Part shown: positions 1-9,898 of the stretch, piece after piece
How positions within the stretch are numbered: the first letter of the stretch is position 1
How the letters are laid out: every line of letters starts with the position of its first letter
DNA from: Rhizophagus sp. LPA8_4_AMF
Taxonomy: Eukaryota > Glomeromycota > Glomeromycetes > Glomerales > Glomeraceae
NCBI GenBank assembly: GCA_021464525.1
Contig: JADRCO010000285.1
Coordinates: forward strand, 1 to 39,200
Length of the DNA: 39,200 bases
Direction of reading: 5' to 3'
Program-made: the position numbers and the translations under genes
Notes under the pieces: generated by a model
Told to the model about the DNA's origin: nothing
Databases searched by the model: none
What the model saw: only the letters and a program-made list of their open reading frames with translations

Positions 1-194
1 AAAGATTTCAAAGCGAAGAAATAATCAGTATTTTTCCAATTAGCACGATTGATATTTCCATAAGAACCACTTCCTATTGGTCGAATATTTTTGAAGTCCG
101 AATAATCATAGTAATTGATATGTTCATCGATAATTGATTTCTCTAACCATTCACTATAATAGTTTGAATCTTTTAAGATTGTTTTTTTTGACAT
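1..194 (-). CDS. Protein kinase, N-terminal part (gene runs off the left edge)
   Basis: Reading the minus strand from the ATG at 194 gives 64 residues before the window ends. They begin [17 protein letters not shown] and contain a glycine-rich loop ([12 protein letters not shown]) about 40 residues in, followed by [13 protein letters not shown], in which ALKSF matches the VAIK lysine strand. This is the normal start of a eukaryotic protein kinase catalytic domain. The spacing 'acidic linker, glycine loop, W-K-N, lysine strand' is like the TKL-type kinase at 9899. Unlike that gene, no cysteine cluster precedes the domain. The ATG is chosen because the upstream in-frame sequence is A-rich and soon stops. 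Catalytic loop and DFG lie outside the window, so activity cannot be judged. Confidence 0.75.
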   Translation of the reverse strand, partial: MSKKTILKDSNYYSEWLEKSIIDEHINYYDYSDFKNIRPIGSGSYGNINRANWKNTDYFFALKS

Positions 195-1199
195 TTTTTT
201 TTTATTTTCTATTTTCTGTTTAAGTTGAACATATTCTTTTATATTTATTAATTGATCAGCGAAAATTTAATTTCAACTTTACGAACATAGTTATTTGCCA
301 AGCTTTCGATGCACAGTTTATTATTATTTTTCTTTTTGGAATTTTCAGTAATTCATAGATTAAATAATAATTTAAAAATAAATTCACCATGTGACTACTG
401 TGAAAAAAAAAGATTATAAAAATGAGTGCGCAAAAAATGTAAAATTTTATGTACATAATTAACATACATAAATTGTGTTAAATGAAATGATTTCCAATTA
501 ATTTTATGTGAATCAAGGGGGTTTACCCCTTTACCGATAATCATTTCACCGACATTTGTTAATTGGTAAATGATATGTGATAATAATAAAAATTTGAGGT
601 ATTATTAGTAATTAACAAGAGTCCATGTTCAAGGGAAGTTGACTTAACTATGATTGACTAATAATTAACCGTTAGTTTTGAAACTTATTTTTTACTTTTT
701 TTTATGAGGAACATTTATTAGTTAAAAAAAAATTATGATGATCATTTAATTAATAACATGCGTTAAAGGATTTTTTTTAAAAAAAAAAAATAATAAGCAA
801 AAACTAAATGAAATTTTCTTATTACTATTTTTTATTCCAGATGCATTTATTTTAAACTAATAAATAATTAAAAATAATAAAGTATTTTAATATAAAGTAA
901 TTTAGATATTGTATTGTATTTACTATATTGTATACCAAAAATAAATTTACGAAAAAATTTTTTTCAAAAGTGTCGTACGTATGATGATCAAGAATAAAAT
1001 TGAACACCACAGAAGTCAAATAATTTGATGGTTGAATTTAACATGCAATAAAAGTGTCTATCCTGTCCTGTACTATAATATACTATAATGCTTACGGAAA
1101 AAAAATTTGCCTAAATATGGGGAGTGCCAAGGCGGCCGATTATTTGATCATCAAATTTAAATTCTAATTCGGGCCAACATAATTTAAATTGACATTATA
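195..1199. other. Gene-free AT-rich stretch
   Basis: This is the 5' side of the kinase gene, mostly A/T runs. A short reading frame on the minus strand at 256-465 is low-complexity and hydrophobic, has no recognisable domain and is not accepted. No promoter, RNA gene or repeat could be supported here. Confidence 0.5.
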
Positions 1200-1207
1200 C
1201 TGTAGTG
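1200..1207. repeat. Left target-site duplication of the hAT-like element
   Basis: CTGTAGTG at this position recurs at 2356-2363, immediately outside the two inverted ends of the 1208-2355 element. An 8-bp duplication is the hallmark length for hAT transposons. Confidence 0.8.
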
Positions 1208-2355
1208 TAGTGCTTCGGATTACACAAAAAAAAAAAATCCGGATAGAAACCGAAATCCGGATTGGGTTTGCACAAAAAATTTTTCTGGCTGCGGACCAAA
1301 TGATGATAATCTATATAATAAACTTCGTATAGCATTCCAAGATATTTATTATGAGAAAAACTTCTAACATTTACCAAAAATAATCATATAAATCTGCATT
1401 CTTAAAAATTAAACATATTATGGTGTCACGTGACTTCGTTAATATTTTTTAATTTTTATCGAACTCTTTTTTAAAGCTAGAGGAAGGGGATGTGTAGTCC
1501 CTCTACTTCTTTCTCCTTTTCCCAGGTGGAGCATCCCGTCTGTTTCATTTGAGATTTCATGTATGATTGTATTTAAATAGCTTTCCCTGTATATAAATCG
1601 TATAGATATGGTGTTACCTCTAGATCCCTACATGACGCCACCATCTTTATTATAAAATAAAATAAAATAAAATAAAGCTAGAGGAGGACAAGGTGACTTA
1701 TTGAATAAATACATTCACAATAAATAAAATATTAAGTAGACTTAACAAATTTATTATTATAATTTTTCTTTAATTACAGTATTTTGGTTTTTTTTTTAAT
1801 AAAAATTAAATAAAAAAGATTTTTTAAAAACTTTTTTTAAAACAACATTAAGATCGGCCTGGTAGCTTAATAATTTAATGGATTGTCTATATTATTCATT
1901 AATTTAAATTATTAAATTTATTTTTTTCTAATAAAAGACTGAAAAACAATTTATTTTAGAATTATTGATCATATTTTTAATTAATTTGAACTTTGCAACT
2001 TCCCCTTAGATTTTTAAAGATTCTGGACATTAAACAAACAATTAAGTTAATGTTCTATTTATTTTAATATAAAATTATCTAATTAAAATTTTAGAAATGG
2101 TATAATTTCAAAAAAAATGTGTCAAAACACATTAATTATTTATCAGAACAAAAAGTTTTTAATTATAAATGAAATGTAAATAATCTTTTGTCTTAAATGA
2201 GAAAAAAATAAAAAAAAATTCACCCGGATTTCGGTTCAAACCGGATATTTTTCAACCGGATCAAAATCCGGGTCAAAATCCAGATATCCGAATAAAAAAA
2301 AAATCCGGATTCATCCGGATTCATCCGGATGAAACAGAAACGGATCGAAGCACTA
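1208..2355. mobile_element. Non-autonomous hAT-like DNA transposon, 1148 bp
   Basis: The left end reads TAGTGCTTCGGATTACAC and the reverse complement of the right end reads TAGTGCTTCGATCCG, a perfect 10-bp terminal inverted repeat. The 8-bp direct repeat CTGTAGTG flanks both ends (1200-1207, 2356-2363). Both subterminal regions are crowded with the palindromic word TCCGGAT and close variants: at least two on the left within 60 bp, and six or more on the right between 2223 and 2334. This resembles the subterminal transposase-binding repeats of hAT elements. No transposase reading frame is present inside, so the copy must depend on an autonomous relative. A small retroposon-like insertion sits within it (1485-1673). 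The perfect TSD suggests a fairly recent insertion. Assignment to hAT rests on TSD length and end structure, not on a protein match. Confidence 0.8.
1485..1673 (+). mobile_element. Nested SINE-like or 5'-truncated LINE insertion
   Basis: About 190 bp ending in a short (AAAAT)n tail is bounded by the 12-bp direct repeat AAAGCTAGAGGA, at 1473-1484 and 1674-1685. A tail of simple A-rich repeats plus a target duplication of this length is the signature of target-primed retrotransposition. The body has no reading frame. I could not find convincing pol III A and B boxes, so a truncated LINE end is as likely as a SINE. It lies inside the hAT-like element and therefore post-dates it, or was carried in an ancestral copy. 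Confidence 0.65.
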
Positions 2356-2363
2356 CTGTAGTG
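2356..2363. repeat. Right target-site duplication of the hAT-like element
   Basis: Second copy of CTGTAGTG, directly abutting the right inverted end CGAAGCACTA. It matches the copy at 1200-1207 without mismatch. Confidence 0.8.
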
Positions 2364-2420
2364 GTGTCAACGATAATTTTGTTGCCGATCTTGAAATCAT
2401 TGCAACATAAAAACGACGTT

Positions 2421-2666
2421 TCATCATTATTTTATCATGTACACGTCAGAAAGGATTTATTGCACGAAAGCCAATTATCACATCGCCCTTACCGAAGATA
2501 TTTTGGTTGACGATGGGGACCTCGTCGAGGTGCAAAGAAAGTTATGGAAGTGATCGTAAGTTTGTTAAAGAATAGGGTAGAGGTTGATAACTCCCCTGAT
2601 AGTAAGAGAGTTAGGACAAAAAAATTTATTAAGGAATTATTGAGTAGTCCACCAATATTAGCATAG
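2421..2666 (+). pseudogene. Decayed coding remnant, family unknown
   Basis: One frame reads protein-like across this stretch, interrupted by a TGA near 2508. It runs through RPYRRYFG, the stop, RWGPRRGAKKVMEVIV, then a basic segment ending SKRVRTKKFIKELL and SSPPILA, before a TAG at 2664-2666. Base composition is less AT-rich than the surroundings. The charged, non-repetitive translation suggests former coding sequence, but I do not recognise the family. The 41-codon piece after the internal ATG at 2544 could be a minimal frame on its own. It starts next to the hAT-like element and may be remains of the locus it landed beside. Confidence 0.25.
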
Positions 2667-3965
2667 CAACTCTAAGATGAAGTCTCTATTCTCTTTGCTT
2701 TGATCGAATTCTTCCTTGCAATATTTGCTTAGAAGAGTTATTTGTAATGAAGGAATCAGTAATATTTGGTGCTGATAATAATTGTTTAAACAGCAAAGAA
2801 ATTACTGCTCATAAACGAATCTTATATTACAACTGCTTGAAATGCCTTGTAATTTATTATTTATCTGTAAAAAATTAATGTGCTCCGAATATAAGTAATT
2901 TTGTCGATACTTATTAGATCCGTTTATAAACTTTGATAAATGATTAATGATCAAATGAGTCATAATTGCATAATAAATCAAATTCAATTTTTTTTCAAAT
3001 TCTATAAATTTTTTTTTTTCAAGTTCTATAAATTCTAAAATCCTATTATTCAATAATGTTTCAAGAATGTTTACCCGCTATGGTAAATGTCTCACCTTAT
3101 GATAGAGTTATTTTTGCATTTCATATAATATATTGTGGTTCTTTTTTTAATAACAAATAGCACAGGGGCGTGTTTCATCCCGTCTCACTCATCAAAATTA
3201 CATGTTAGAAGCGGAAGAGTTCGCAAAAACCATTCATGTCTGAAGAGTTCAAGTCATTTAAACATGAGTTTCAGAATTCAAGACTGACATAAAAGAAAAG
3301 ATCAATAACATAAATGAAAAAAATGTACAACATGAATGAAAAAATGGCCAATGTGATGTGCCACTTTTGAAGACCTTTTATACGTTTGCAACCATACTTG
3401 GAACCAAATCAATTCTTGGGGCCTTTGGTGGAACGTTAATTTGAAACTTTGATAAATAAATTTATAATAAGCGATTAATAGACATGAAAGATGTTCTTTC
3501 GTATTGAATCACTATTAATTTTTTGTGTGGAACAGGAATAACTCCAATGTATGTATTTAAAAATTTAAAATCTTTGATTCTTTATTAGGTAACATTCTAA
3601 TGGTTTTACATTTTTACTTCAATTAATTGATTTTCAATACAAAAATTAGGACACCTAATATATTCTGGTTTTAATTGTATAATGAAATATGTAAAAATTT
3701 AAAGAATAAAGCTTGCTATTTTTTTATTGCCAAATAATTTTCTGTCAATATAATGTAATAGCAATGTCGACCTGTCTGTATGACATAAATCACATATTAA
3801 CGCTTACTTCTGTACCAGAAATAAAATCCTATCTGAACCAAAAAGAATTATCATCATAGTGGGCTTGCATCCCACACTTGTATTTATTTTTTATCTTGTA
3901 TTAATAAAATTTTGGGAAAATGGAAAAATCGGGAAAAAATGGGCAACCCGTTAACAATGTTAACG
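2667..3965. other. Gene-free stretch with scattered remnants
   Basis: Mostly AT-rich. Short protein-like pieces appear around 3200-3440, including FKTDIKEKINNINEKNVQHE on the plus strand, but each is broken by stops within 10-30 codons. An 83-codon minus-strand frame at 2802-3053 is low-complexity with no start context or domain. Nothing here can be named. Confidence 0.4.
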
Positions 3966-4301
3966 ATGACAACTATGCTGACAACACTCGATGACAGTTC
4001 TGAGGATGAATAAAGCCGGAATGAAACATCAGCAAGTTCTTCCAATTCAGGCTCAGACTCTGACTCTGATTACGATGAATCTATGGAGCAGGTTCACGAC
4101 GAACTCACATGTAAAGAAATGGAGAGACTAGAAGCAATTAAGGCGTGGCTATAATGAGAGTAATAAAGAAAGTCCATTACTGTTAATATCGATGAGGATG
4201 ACGAAATTAAGATATTTGACGACGATTTCTTTTCCGACAAACCTGTTGACTCGAATCACCCGATCCACATTCAATCAAAAGGAATCTCGGTACAAGCATG
4301 A
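3966..4301 (+). pseudogene. Decayed gene for an acidic, serine-rich protein
   Basis: The plus strand carries an ATG-initiated frame (MTTMLTTLDDSSEDE) ending in TAA. It continues in the same frame as SSSNSGSDSDSDYDESM and KEMERLEAIKAWL, then stops again. The open sequence resumes in another frame as ITVNIDEDDEIKIFDDD and FFSDKPVDSNHPIHI before a TGA at 4299-4301. The S/D-rich then acidic composition across two frames, with two in-frame stops and a shift, is typical of a broken gene. No domain is recognised; similar acidic S/D stretches occur in many fungal and transposon-derived proteins. Composition is less AT-rich than the flanks. Confidence 0.4.
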
Positions 4302-5248
4302 ATAACCCGGTCGAACACCTGAAATTGCGCTTTGTACAGTGACTTTCCAAATTTCTCCGGGTTACACAACATCTGATTTGTTATATTTGCATAATATAAT
4401 AATGGTATGTCTTACGCCATCTTTACAATATCTCAGTTTATGTAAAAGTTGTAAGGTAGTGCGTCCAGAACAAAAATTTAAAAAAAGTTAAAGAAAACCT
4501 TTAACTGGTGTAATATAAATAATACAGAACATATTGATATTACTATAATGCTTTTAATCTTCAAGATTATACATAACTTGTCCAATAATAATATAATATA
4601 AACGATACTTATTTAGAAACGCGTGTGAACGATTTGAAAATGAAGATACTGTAGATACAAATAAAAGTATGATGATAATCGGTTTTTATTAAAATGTGAA
4701 ATTTACTTTAATTAGTTTTATCAATACTACAATTTAATTTGATAATTAAATATGAGAGTCTTATGAAATAGGAACCACAATTACTACATACTTTACTTGT
4801 AATCAATCTAATATTTTGAGTAATTAGAAAAATTCAAATAGAAAAAGGGGCGATCATATAAAGAATTTAAAAGACGTACAATATTTTTAAGATAAAATTA
4901 TTCTAATAGATGCTAAGTACTAAATGTCAAATGACAATGTAACAATTGATTTTTTTTTTTGTGCCAATAAAAAAAAAAATAACCAAGTACAGTAAATAAA
5001 TCTTTTTTAAAATACTTTGAGGGGTCACTGTATGAATTGGCTATGTGCAGTAAGGATAGTTCCGGGACGACTTATGCAAAATGATCTTAGATGCTCGCCC
5101 ATGTGACTAACACAGCAATCGTCTCTCTTTAACTTCCCCAGTTACACAGTAATGTCTATCCCGATTGCGTGTTATTCACATGAAAAATTACCTTAGCACT
5201 TTCTTGTTAGACGCACGGTTAAATTTCCCACGCAGTTGATTGGAATAG
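4302..5248. other. Gene-free stretch upstream of the small gene at 5309
   Basis: AT-rich up to about 5020, then more balanced sequence from 5020 to 5248 that probably forms the upstream region of the 5309 gene. No frames, RNAs or repeats are supported. Confidence 0.4.
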
Positions 5249-5255
5249 TATAAAA
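5249..5255 (+). promoter_or_regulatory. TATA box
   Basis: TATAAAA within AGTATAAAAGGACC, 54 bp upstream of the ATG at 5309. It is a textbook TATA element and nearly matches the one before the kinase-like gene (9776). Its spacing fits a short 5' leader for the small gene. Confidence 0.6.
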
Positions 5256-5308
5256 GGACCTTCTCTTCCGCAGATAAAGATCTTTAACTGTTACTAACCA
5301 CGAGCAAT

Positions 5309-5685
5309 ATGAATGGACGAAATAATTTTTCACTTTTCATTTCCGTCGTTGCATTCCGTGAGATGCTATCCCAAGTCGTCCTAACAATGGGCATGATCCA
5401 GAATGTTTTTTCGGGAAATGTTATTACTTACGCAGTTCTAAGAGGAGCATTATCATTTTTTCGTAAATATCAGCCTGGGTCAAATAATGAACTTGAAAGA
5501 ACGATCCTGACGCTAAATAATGAACTTCAAAGAATGCGCACTGAAAATGAATGGAGGTAAGCCTAATTCACATGATTTAATATACATAATTTATTGATTT
5601 ATCGCACGTGATAAGTTATTTGTCTAATACATATTATTCTGCACCTATTTCTAGTCGGGTCAAACCGATTCTCTTCTACAAGTAG
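5309..5685 (+). CDS. Small hypothetical protein, two exons
   Basis: Unrecognised. Exon 1 (5309-5556) starts MNGRNNFSLFISVVAF and is followed by a donor GTAAGC; the acceptor TTCTAG at 5651-5654 joins exon 2 (5655-5685), giving a 92-residue product ending VKPILFYK. The first 50 residues are moderately hydrophobic (FSLFISVVAF, VVLTMGMI) without a clear membrane helix. Residues 55-80 are charged with a heptad-like leucine pattern (ELERTILTLNNELQRM), suggesting a short coiled coil. A good TATA box lies 54 bp upstream of the start. The intron of 98 bp is in the size range of the other genes in the window. Without splicing the frame ends after 83 residues. No homologue comes to mind. Confidence 0.5.
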
Positions 5686-5795
5686 TTAGTTTTGCGAGTA
5701 GTAGCAATAGTATTATCAATGATGAAGTTAGCAATAGTTAGTAAAGGATAGCGGGAAGGAACTGCCATTATTGCATTGCAAACGTCGCAGGCATA

Positions 5796-5959
5796 TTTAC
5801 TTATGCTTGAAACATCCGCTAACCGTTTTATTTTTTCGTTTTGCATAGCATCCAGTTCCTTTCTTATATTTTACTTATTTATTTATGCTTGAAACATCCG
5901 CTATCCGTTTTATTTTTTCGTTTTGCATAGCATCCAGTTCTTTTCTTATATTTTACTTT
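5796..5959. repeat. Tandem duplication, two 82-bp units
   Basis: The segment containing TATGCTTGAAACATCCGCTA is repeated 82 bp later with only a few substitutions. Both copies run on through a matching T-rich part and GCATAGCATCCAGTTC. It is a recent local duplication in non-coding DNA between the 5309 gene and the Crinkler pseudogene. Confidence 0.85.
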
Positions 5960-6170
5960 ATGAAAAATAAAATCTATTTTTTTGGCATTTAAAAGTGTAT
6001 GCGTGTTTTCGTGTATATGTTACAAAATAAATGTTTTACTGATACAGATAAAGGATAAATACAAATTTCGGGACATAGCTCATTATACAAGTATACGAAG
6101 ACAAAAACTTAGTGTGAAATAAAATAAATACAAAGGCTCGGGGCTTTACCCGTGATACATGACGAATTTT

Positions 6171-7732
6171 CTATGCTAAGACTTTATCTACACTATCTGA
6201 CTTTCTCGCAAGTTTGCTCGATGACCTATGCTTTCTCTTCGCTTCGAGAATCTGAATCCGGCTTCTGTGCTTCCTCCAATATGTCCGAGGACTTTTTCCA
6301 CCTTAGTTTGCAAATTCTCGTTGTTATATACAACGACCACCGGTTCCGATAGTTTGAAGCTTGGCCTATCTTGATCATCCATCGAACATTCCATGAAATA
6401 GAATTTTTCGGCATCAGTAACTATCCCAAAAACTCTTCCGAACGTCTGATCCTCCCCAATTTCATTGGCCTTGCGCTTACGATTCGATAAAGATGACTCG
6501 AGCTGGACCGCGCATTGAGCAACGCCTTTCCCAAAATCATCTTTTTTTACCTCCGTGGCCCAACCGTTTCTGCTGTTTGGCGCAAGTCAATCGCGAAATC
6601 GAGAGGTCCATGCCCATTCGGTCCAGAAATAACTTATTGAGGACGGGATCTCAAACTTCCCTTTGAAATTATTCGCTCCAGCAAGCAGGTAAGAATAGAC
6701 GTATAATGATTTCGTGGCTTCGATTGAAAGTAAATTGATGAGTGTTGTCAAGGCGGGATTTTAATTCTTCCAACGATTCCTGGGATGGCTTAACGTTACC
6801 GCACGAAAAAACTAGGAAGACGCTATTGTTGGATCCTCTGCCTCTCTATCAAGACCGTAAAGCTGACACACTTTTGGGAACGTCCAATCCGAGAAAGCTT
6901 TTGATGGTATCTCTATGACCACAGTAAACTTGAAGCTGCTTTTTGCCACGAACAGCTGGAGTATTTCACATAGGTCTTGATCGTTCCGAGGGGAATATTT
7001 CTCGTTGTCATTTAACATGTTTAGTACTGTTCCATCATTTTCGAGTGCTGGTGTCGAGTGCATCGCACGTATGGAATTTTTTGGTCCTTCGAGGGTCGCG
7101 TGTTCGATGTTTACGGTCCACTTGAAACCCTTCGTCCGCTTAGAGCTGACAACAACGTCGAATACTGTAATGCAACAACCGGGTCAGTATATATTTTTCA
7201 TAACCTGAAGGAGCCATACAGAGACGTCGCCAGTTGCATCACTAATTGGTATGCGGAACTGGAGGTACTAGTGACAGACCTCGACCCATCCCCGGCCGAA
7301 ATTCAGCTGAAATACTAAAAGTCATACATACCAATGCACGGACTTGTTGAGTAATTCCTGCAATGTGGCTACTTGGTCAAGTAATTCCTGTTCGCGGCTC
7401 GAAGTGGCAGTCGACGCGGATGGTTCGACTATGACATAACACACTCTTCAGCAGGCAAGTCAGGGAAGTATTTCGAAATCTTTTTTGTCGCAAGGAGTTC
7501 GTTCCCGTCAGAGTGAGAGATTGCTCAAGAGATCGTCGCGATCGTCATGAATTTCCACCTTTCATAGCTTGAGCTTGTCTGCAGGAAATTGTCAAAATTG
7601 TCGAACTTGGGTGCTTTCTCCGCCTTAATAATCTTTTTTGAGGCGGCCAACAAGCTGGTCCTTCTCAATGTCGACAAGGAAAGCGTTCGCGAGTGTATTT
7701 CCTTTGACGAGACAGAGTAACGTGACTGACAT
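6171..7732 (-). pseudogene. Crinkler (CRN) effector-family gene, broken; header plus nuclease-like C-terminus
   Basis: The minus strand opens at 7732 with MSVTLLCLVKGNTLANAF followed by VDIEKDQLVGRLK, the Crinkler header (ubiquitin-like fold in CRN proteins). The frame is lost by an extra base near 7635. A TGA occupies the tryptophan position of the expected L-W-K-V motif at 7562-7564; another TGA lies at 7508-7510, and a further shift near 7437. A middle piece (6812-7063) contains TPALENDGTVLNMLND and FSDWTFPKVCQLYGL. The C-terminal third (6171-6560) contains EVKKDDFGKGVAQCAVQLES and FGIVTDAEKFYFMECS, ending near VEKVLGHI and a basic tail. The EVKK motif after an earlier aspartate fits the PD-(D/E)XK nuclease-like C-termini described for some CRNs. 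Crinklers act in or on nuclei in plant-microbe interactions. An unspliced intron may account for the gap at 7165-7320, but the other breaks cannot be introns. Base composition is visibly less AT-rich than the surroundings. Confidence 0.9.
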
Positions 7733-8801
7733 TTTCGGGTTTTATACTGTTTTTTACGAAATTTTATTGGTGCAAACTAGGGTATGTGAAGACAAGAGTG
7801 AAAAAATTTTATTTGCGGAAAAAATCCCAAGTGAGGGTCCCTATATGTGAGAAATTCAGATCATTTATTTGTGACACAGGGGTACATGCATGTGGCTCAA
7901 CAAACATGGACACATGGTGATCGCTGCTCCGGACTAGCATCGGATTCTCAAATATTCACAATCGAACACACTTATTACTCTATCTTGCCATATATTCTTG
8001 ACCGTAATAAAACCTGTTGCCCTATCATATATGTGCATATACTTGGTCGGATTATATAGTAGAATATACTGTGGGGTTAATAGTAAACTTATCCATTGTC
8101 TTACGACGATTATTCCTCGATTTTTAGCGCCATCAACCATCAGATTATCTGATTCAATTCTGCGGACTGACACGAATCAGTGAAAAAATGAATTAGACTT
8201 TTAGATTTTAAAAATCTTCCAGAACCAAAAAATGCTAATAATAATGATGATTTACTGAAGATTGTGCTTAAATTCTTTATTTACATAATTAATATTATGA
8301 ATGTAATTAAATGAATATTAAAATGATGTAAAAGCAAAATTTGTTTATTATTCAAATTTATCCTTGTATCTTGTATTTATATTAAGTTTATTAAAATTTA
8401 TATGTTTAAAAAATTATAATTATATATTAAAGGAAATACATTAACTTACTTCACAAACTACTATATATTCTACAGAAAGTTGTAGTATATATTAATCTAA
8501 AATATAAGCATCAATAAGAGAACTAGTTATTTAACTATTATAGTAGCTATACCGGCTTATAAAGTACAATCATTTGATATAAATTGATAAATTCTTGTCT
8601 TCAATAACGACTGATAAATTGGTTAATGATTTAGTTCATCCGCCACAAGCACTAATTTTTGAATTTATTTCTTTTAAATTGCAAGAAAATAGTATTATCA
8701 TCATTAAATTCATTTGAAATGGCGTATCCAACTACTCTATATAATACCGATGAATTCAATTGATTGATCATCAACTCAACACTGTAAACAGAATTTTATG
8801 A
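7733..8801. other. Gene-free stretch
   Basis: From 7733 to about 8180 composition stays mixed and short frames occur on both strands (for example 7847-8059 plus and 7934-8173 minus). They overlap antisense and show no motif. From 8180 it becomes strongly AT-rich. A protein-like run (TDKLVNDLVHPPQALIFEF) is readable near 8609-8700, without a start or context. Confidence 0.4.
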
Positions 8802-8924
8802 TACTGTAATTTAAAATTTAACTACCATCTGTTAGACTTTCATCTATTACCACGAGTAAAGGATAAACTTCAACTGGAATTAAATGAACATTTTGTTAAT
8901 TTCATCAATAAATGGCAAGATTAG
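8802..8924 (+). pseudogene. Short coding-like remnant, family unknown
   Basis: A 40-codon open run ends at TAG 8922-8924 and reads NYHLLDFHLLPRVKDKLQL then ELNEHFVNFINKWQD. The composition is natural-looking and amphipathic, but there is no ATG, no splice partner that I can defend and no recognised domain. It could be the last exon of a gene or a relic. Confidence 0.2.
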
Positions 8925-9775
8925 CACATTATAATACTAATTCTATATAATTAATCAATTTTCTTAATTTTCTTGTAAATATTTATAATCAAATTTTTGG
9001 ACGAGAATTTTTGTTGTTGCACAGTAATAAATAACATTTATTATTGCGCATCAAAGTATTGGCTAAATCTGAGATTCTATATTTTAGTGACATCAATCAA
9101 ATTAAGCGTTTCTTGTTGATTATATTCCAGAAACAAATCGTTTGTAACATATTTTTTCAAAACGTTGTTCTTTTTAATCCTTCGCATTTCTTTATTAAGT
9201 AATTTTTGTTTCTAATTCTTCATCTCATAATTCCTGATTCAAAAATATTATTTCAATATAATTATAATATTAAAGGAAAAACTAACCTTGTTAGAAAGGC
9301 AAATTGTTTTCTTTAACAGTAAAAAAAATTATTATTTAAAAACTTTCTTATTTGACCAAATTAGTAACAAATTTTCTCCTTCACAGCCAAAAAGGTTACC
9401 GTTCTAAAAACTTCTTTTTGAATAATTACCGCGCGTTTGGGAAGTTATGATCGTCATGATCTCATTCATTGTCGTCCTTTTCACCTTAAAATGGTTTAGT
9501 ACATATTTTATAATTTTGATCATCATCAAAAAGGTTTACGCCTTACATGTTTGTGGCATCCTTTTATTATAGGCCTGACTTTTAATGGTCATGTTTTTCA
9601 TTAACGATGTGGCTTTTGAGGCTTATTTGCAATAAATTCCCTTTTATGAGATAAAGAACAAGAAGAATCTGCATATTTGCATACGCCAAATATTTGAAAG
9701 GCGTACCCATTGTGCCTCTGTGGCTATCAATCTTATTTTCATAACATCATTGCTGTGCGATGTGTAGACTTACTT
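8925..9775. other. Upstream region of the kinase-like gene
   Basis: Very AT-rich to about 9360, then mixed. Two related motifs, a TTCACAGCCAAAAAGG-like stretch and similar A-rich repeats, occur near 9300-9420. No frame or RNA gene is supported. Confidence 0.35.
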
Positions 9776-9782
9776 TATAAAA
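9776..9782 (+). promoter_or_regulatory. TATA box of the kinase-like gene
   Basis: TATAAAA within ACTTTATAAAAGGTCG, 117 bp upstream of the ATG at 9899. The leader between them is pyrimidine- and A-rich, as expected for a fungal promoter and 5' UTR. Confidence 0.6.
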
Positions 9783-9898
9783 GGTCGAGGTAATTATAAG
9801 TTCTTCTCTTTAAAACAAAACAAGATTCTTCGTTTTTTTTTTTTAATACTGTAAATCAATAACATTGACATTCTTATTCGATAAATCATTCGTTCAAT

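Noticed and set aside
1195..1377. 60-codon minus-strand frame over the left end of the hAT-like element
   Set aside because: It crosses the transposon boundary and translates subterminal repeats; no domain.
1208..2355. Transposase remnant inside the hAT-like element
   Set aside because: No frame of meaningful length or transposase motif is present on either strand.
2802..3053. 83-codon minus-strand frame
   Set aside because: Low-complexity K/E/I-rich start, no promoter, splice or domain evidence; kept only as a possible relic.
6943..7318. Plus-strand frames inside the Crinkler pseudogene
   Set aside because: They are antisense shadows; the minus strand carries the recognisable protein family.
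7847..8183. Overlapping frames on both strands
   Set aside because: Antisense pair with no motif, start context or splice support.
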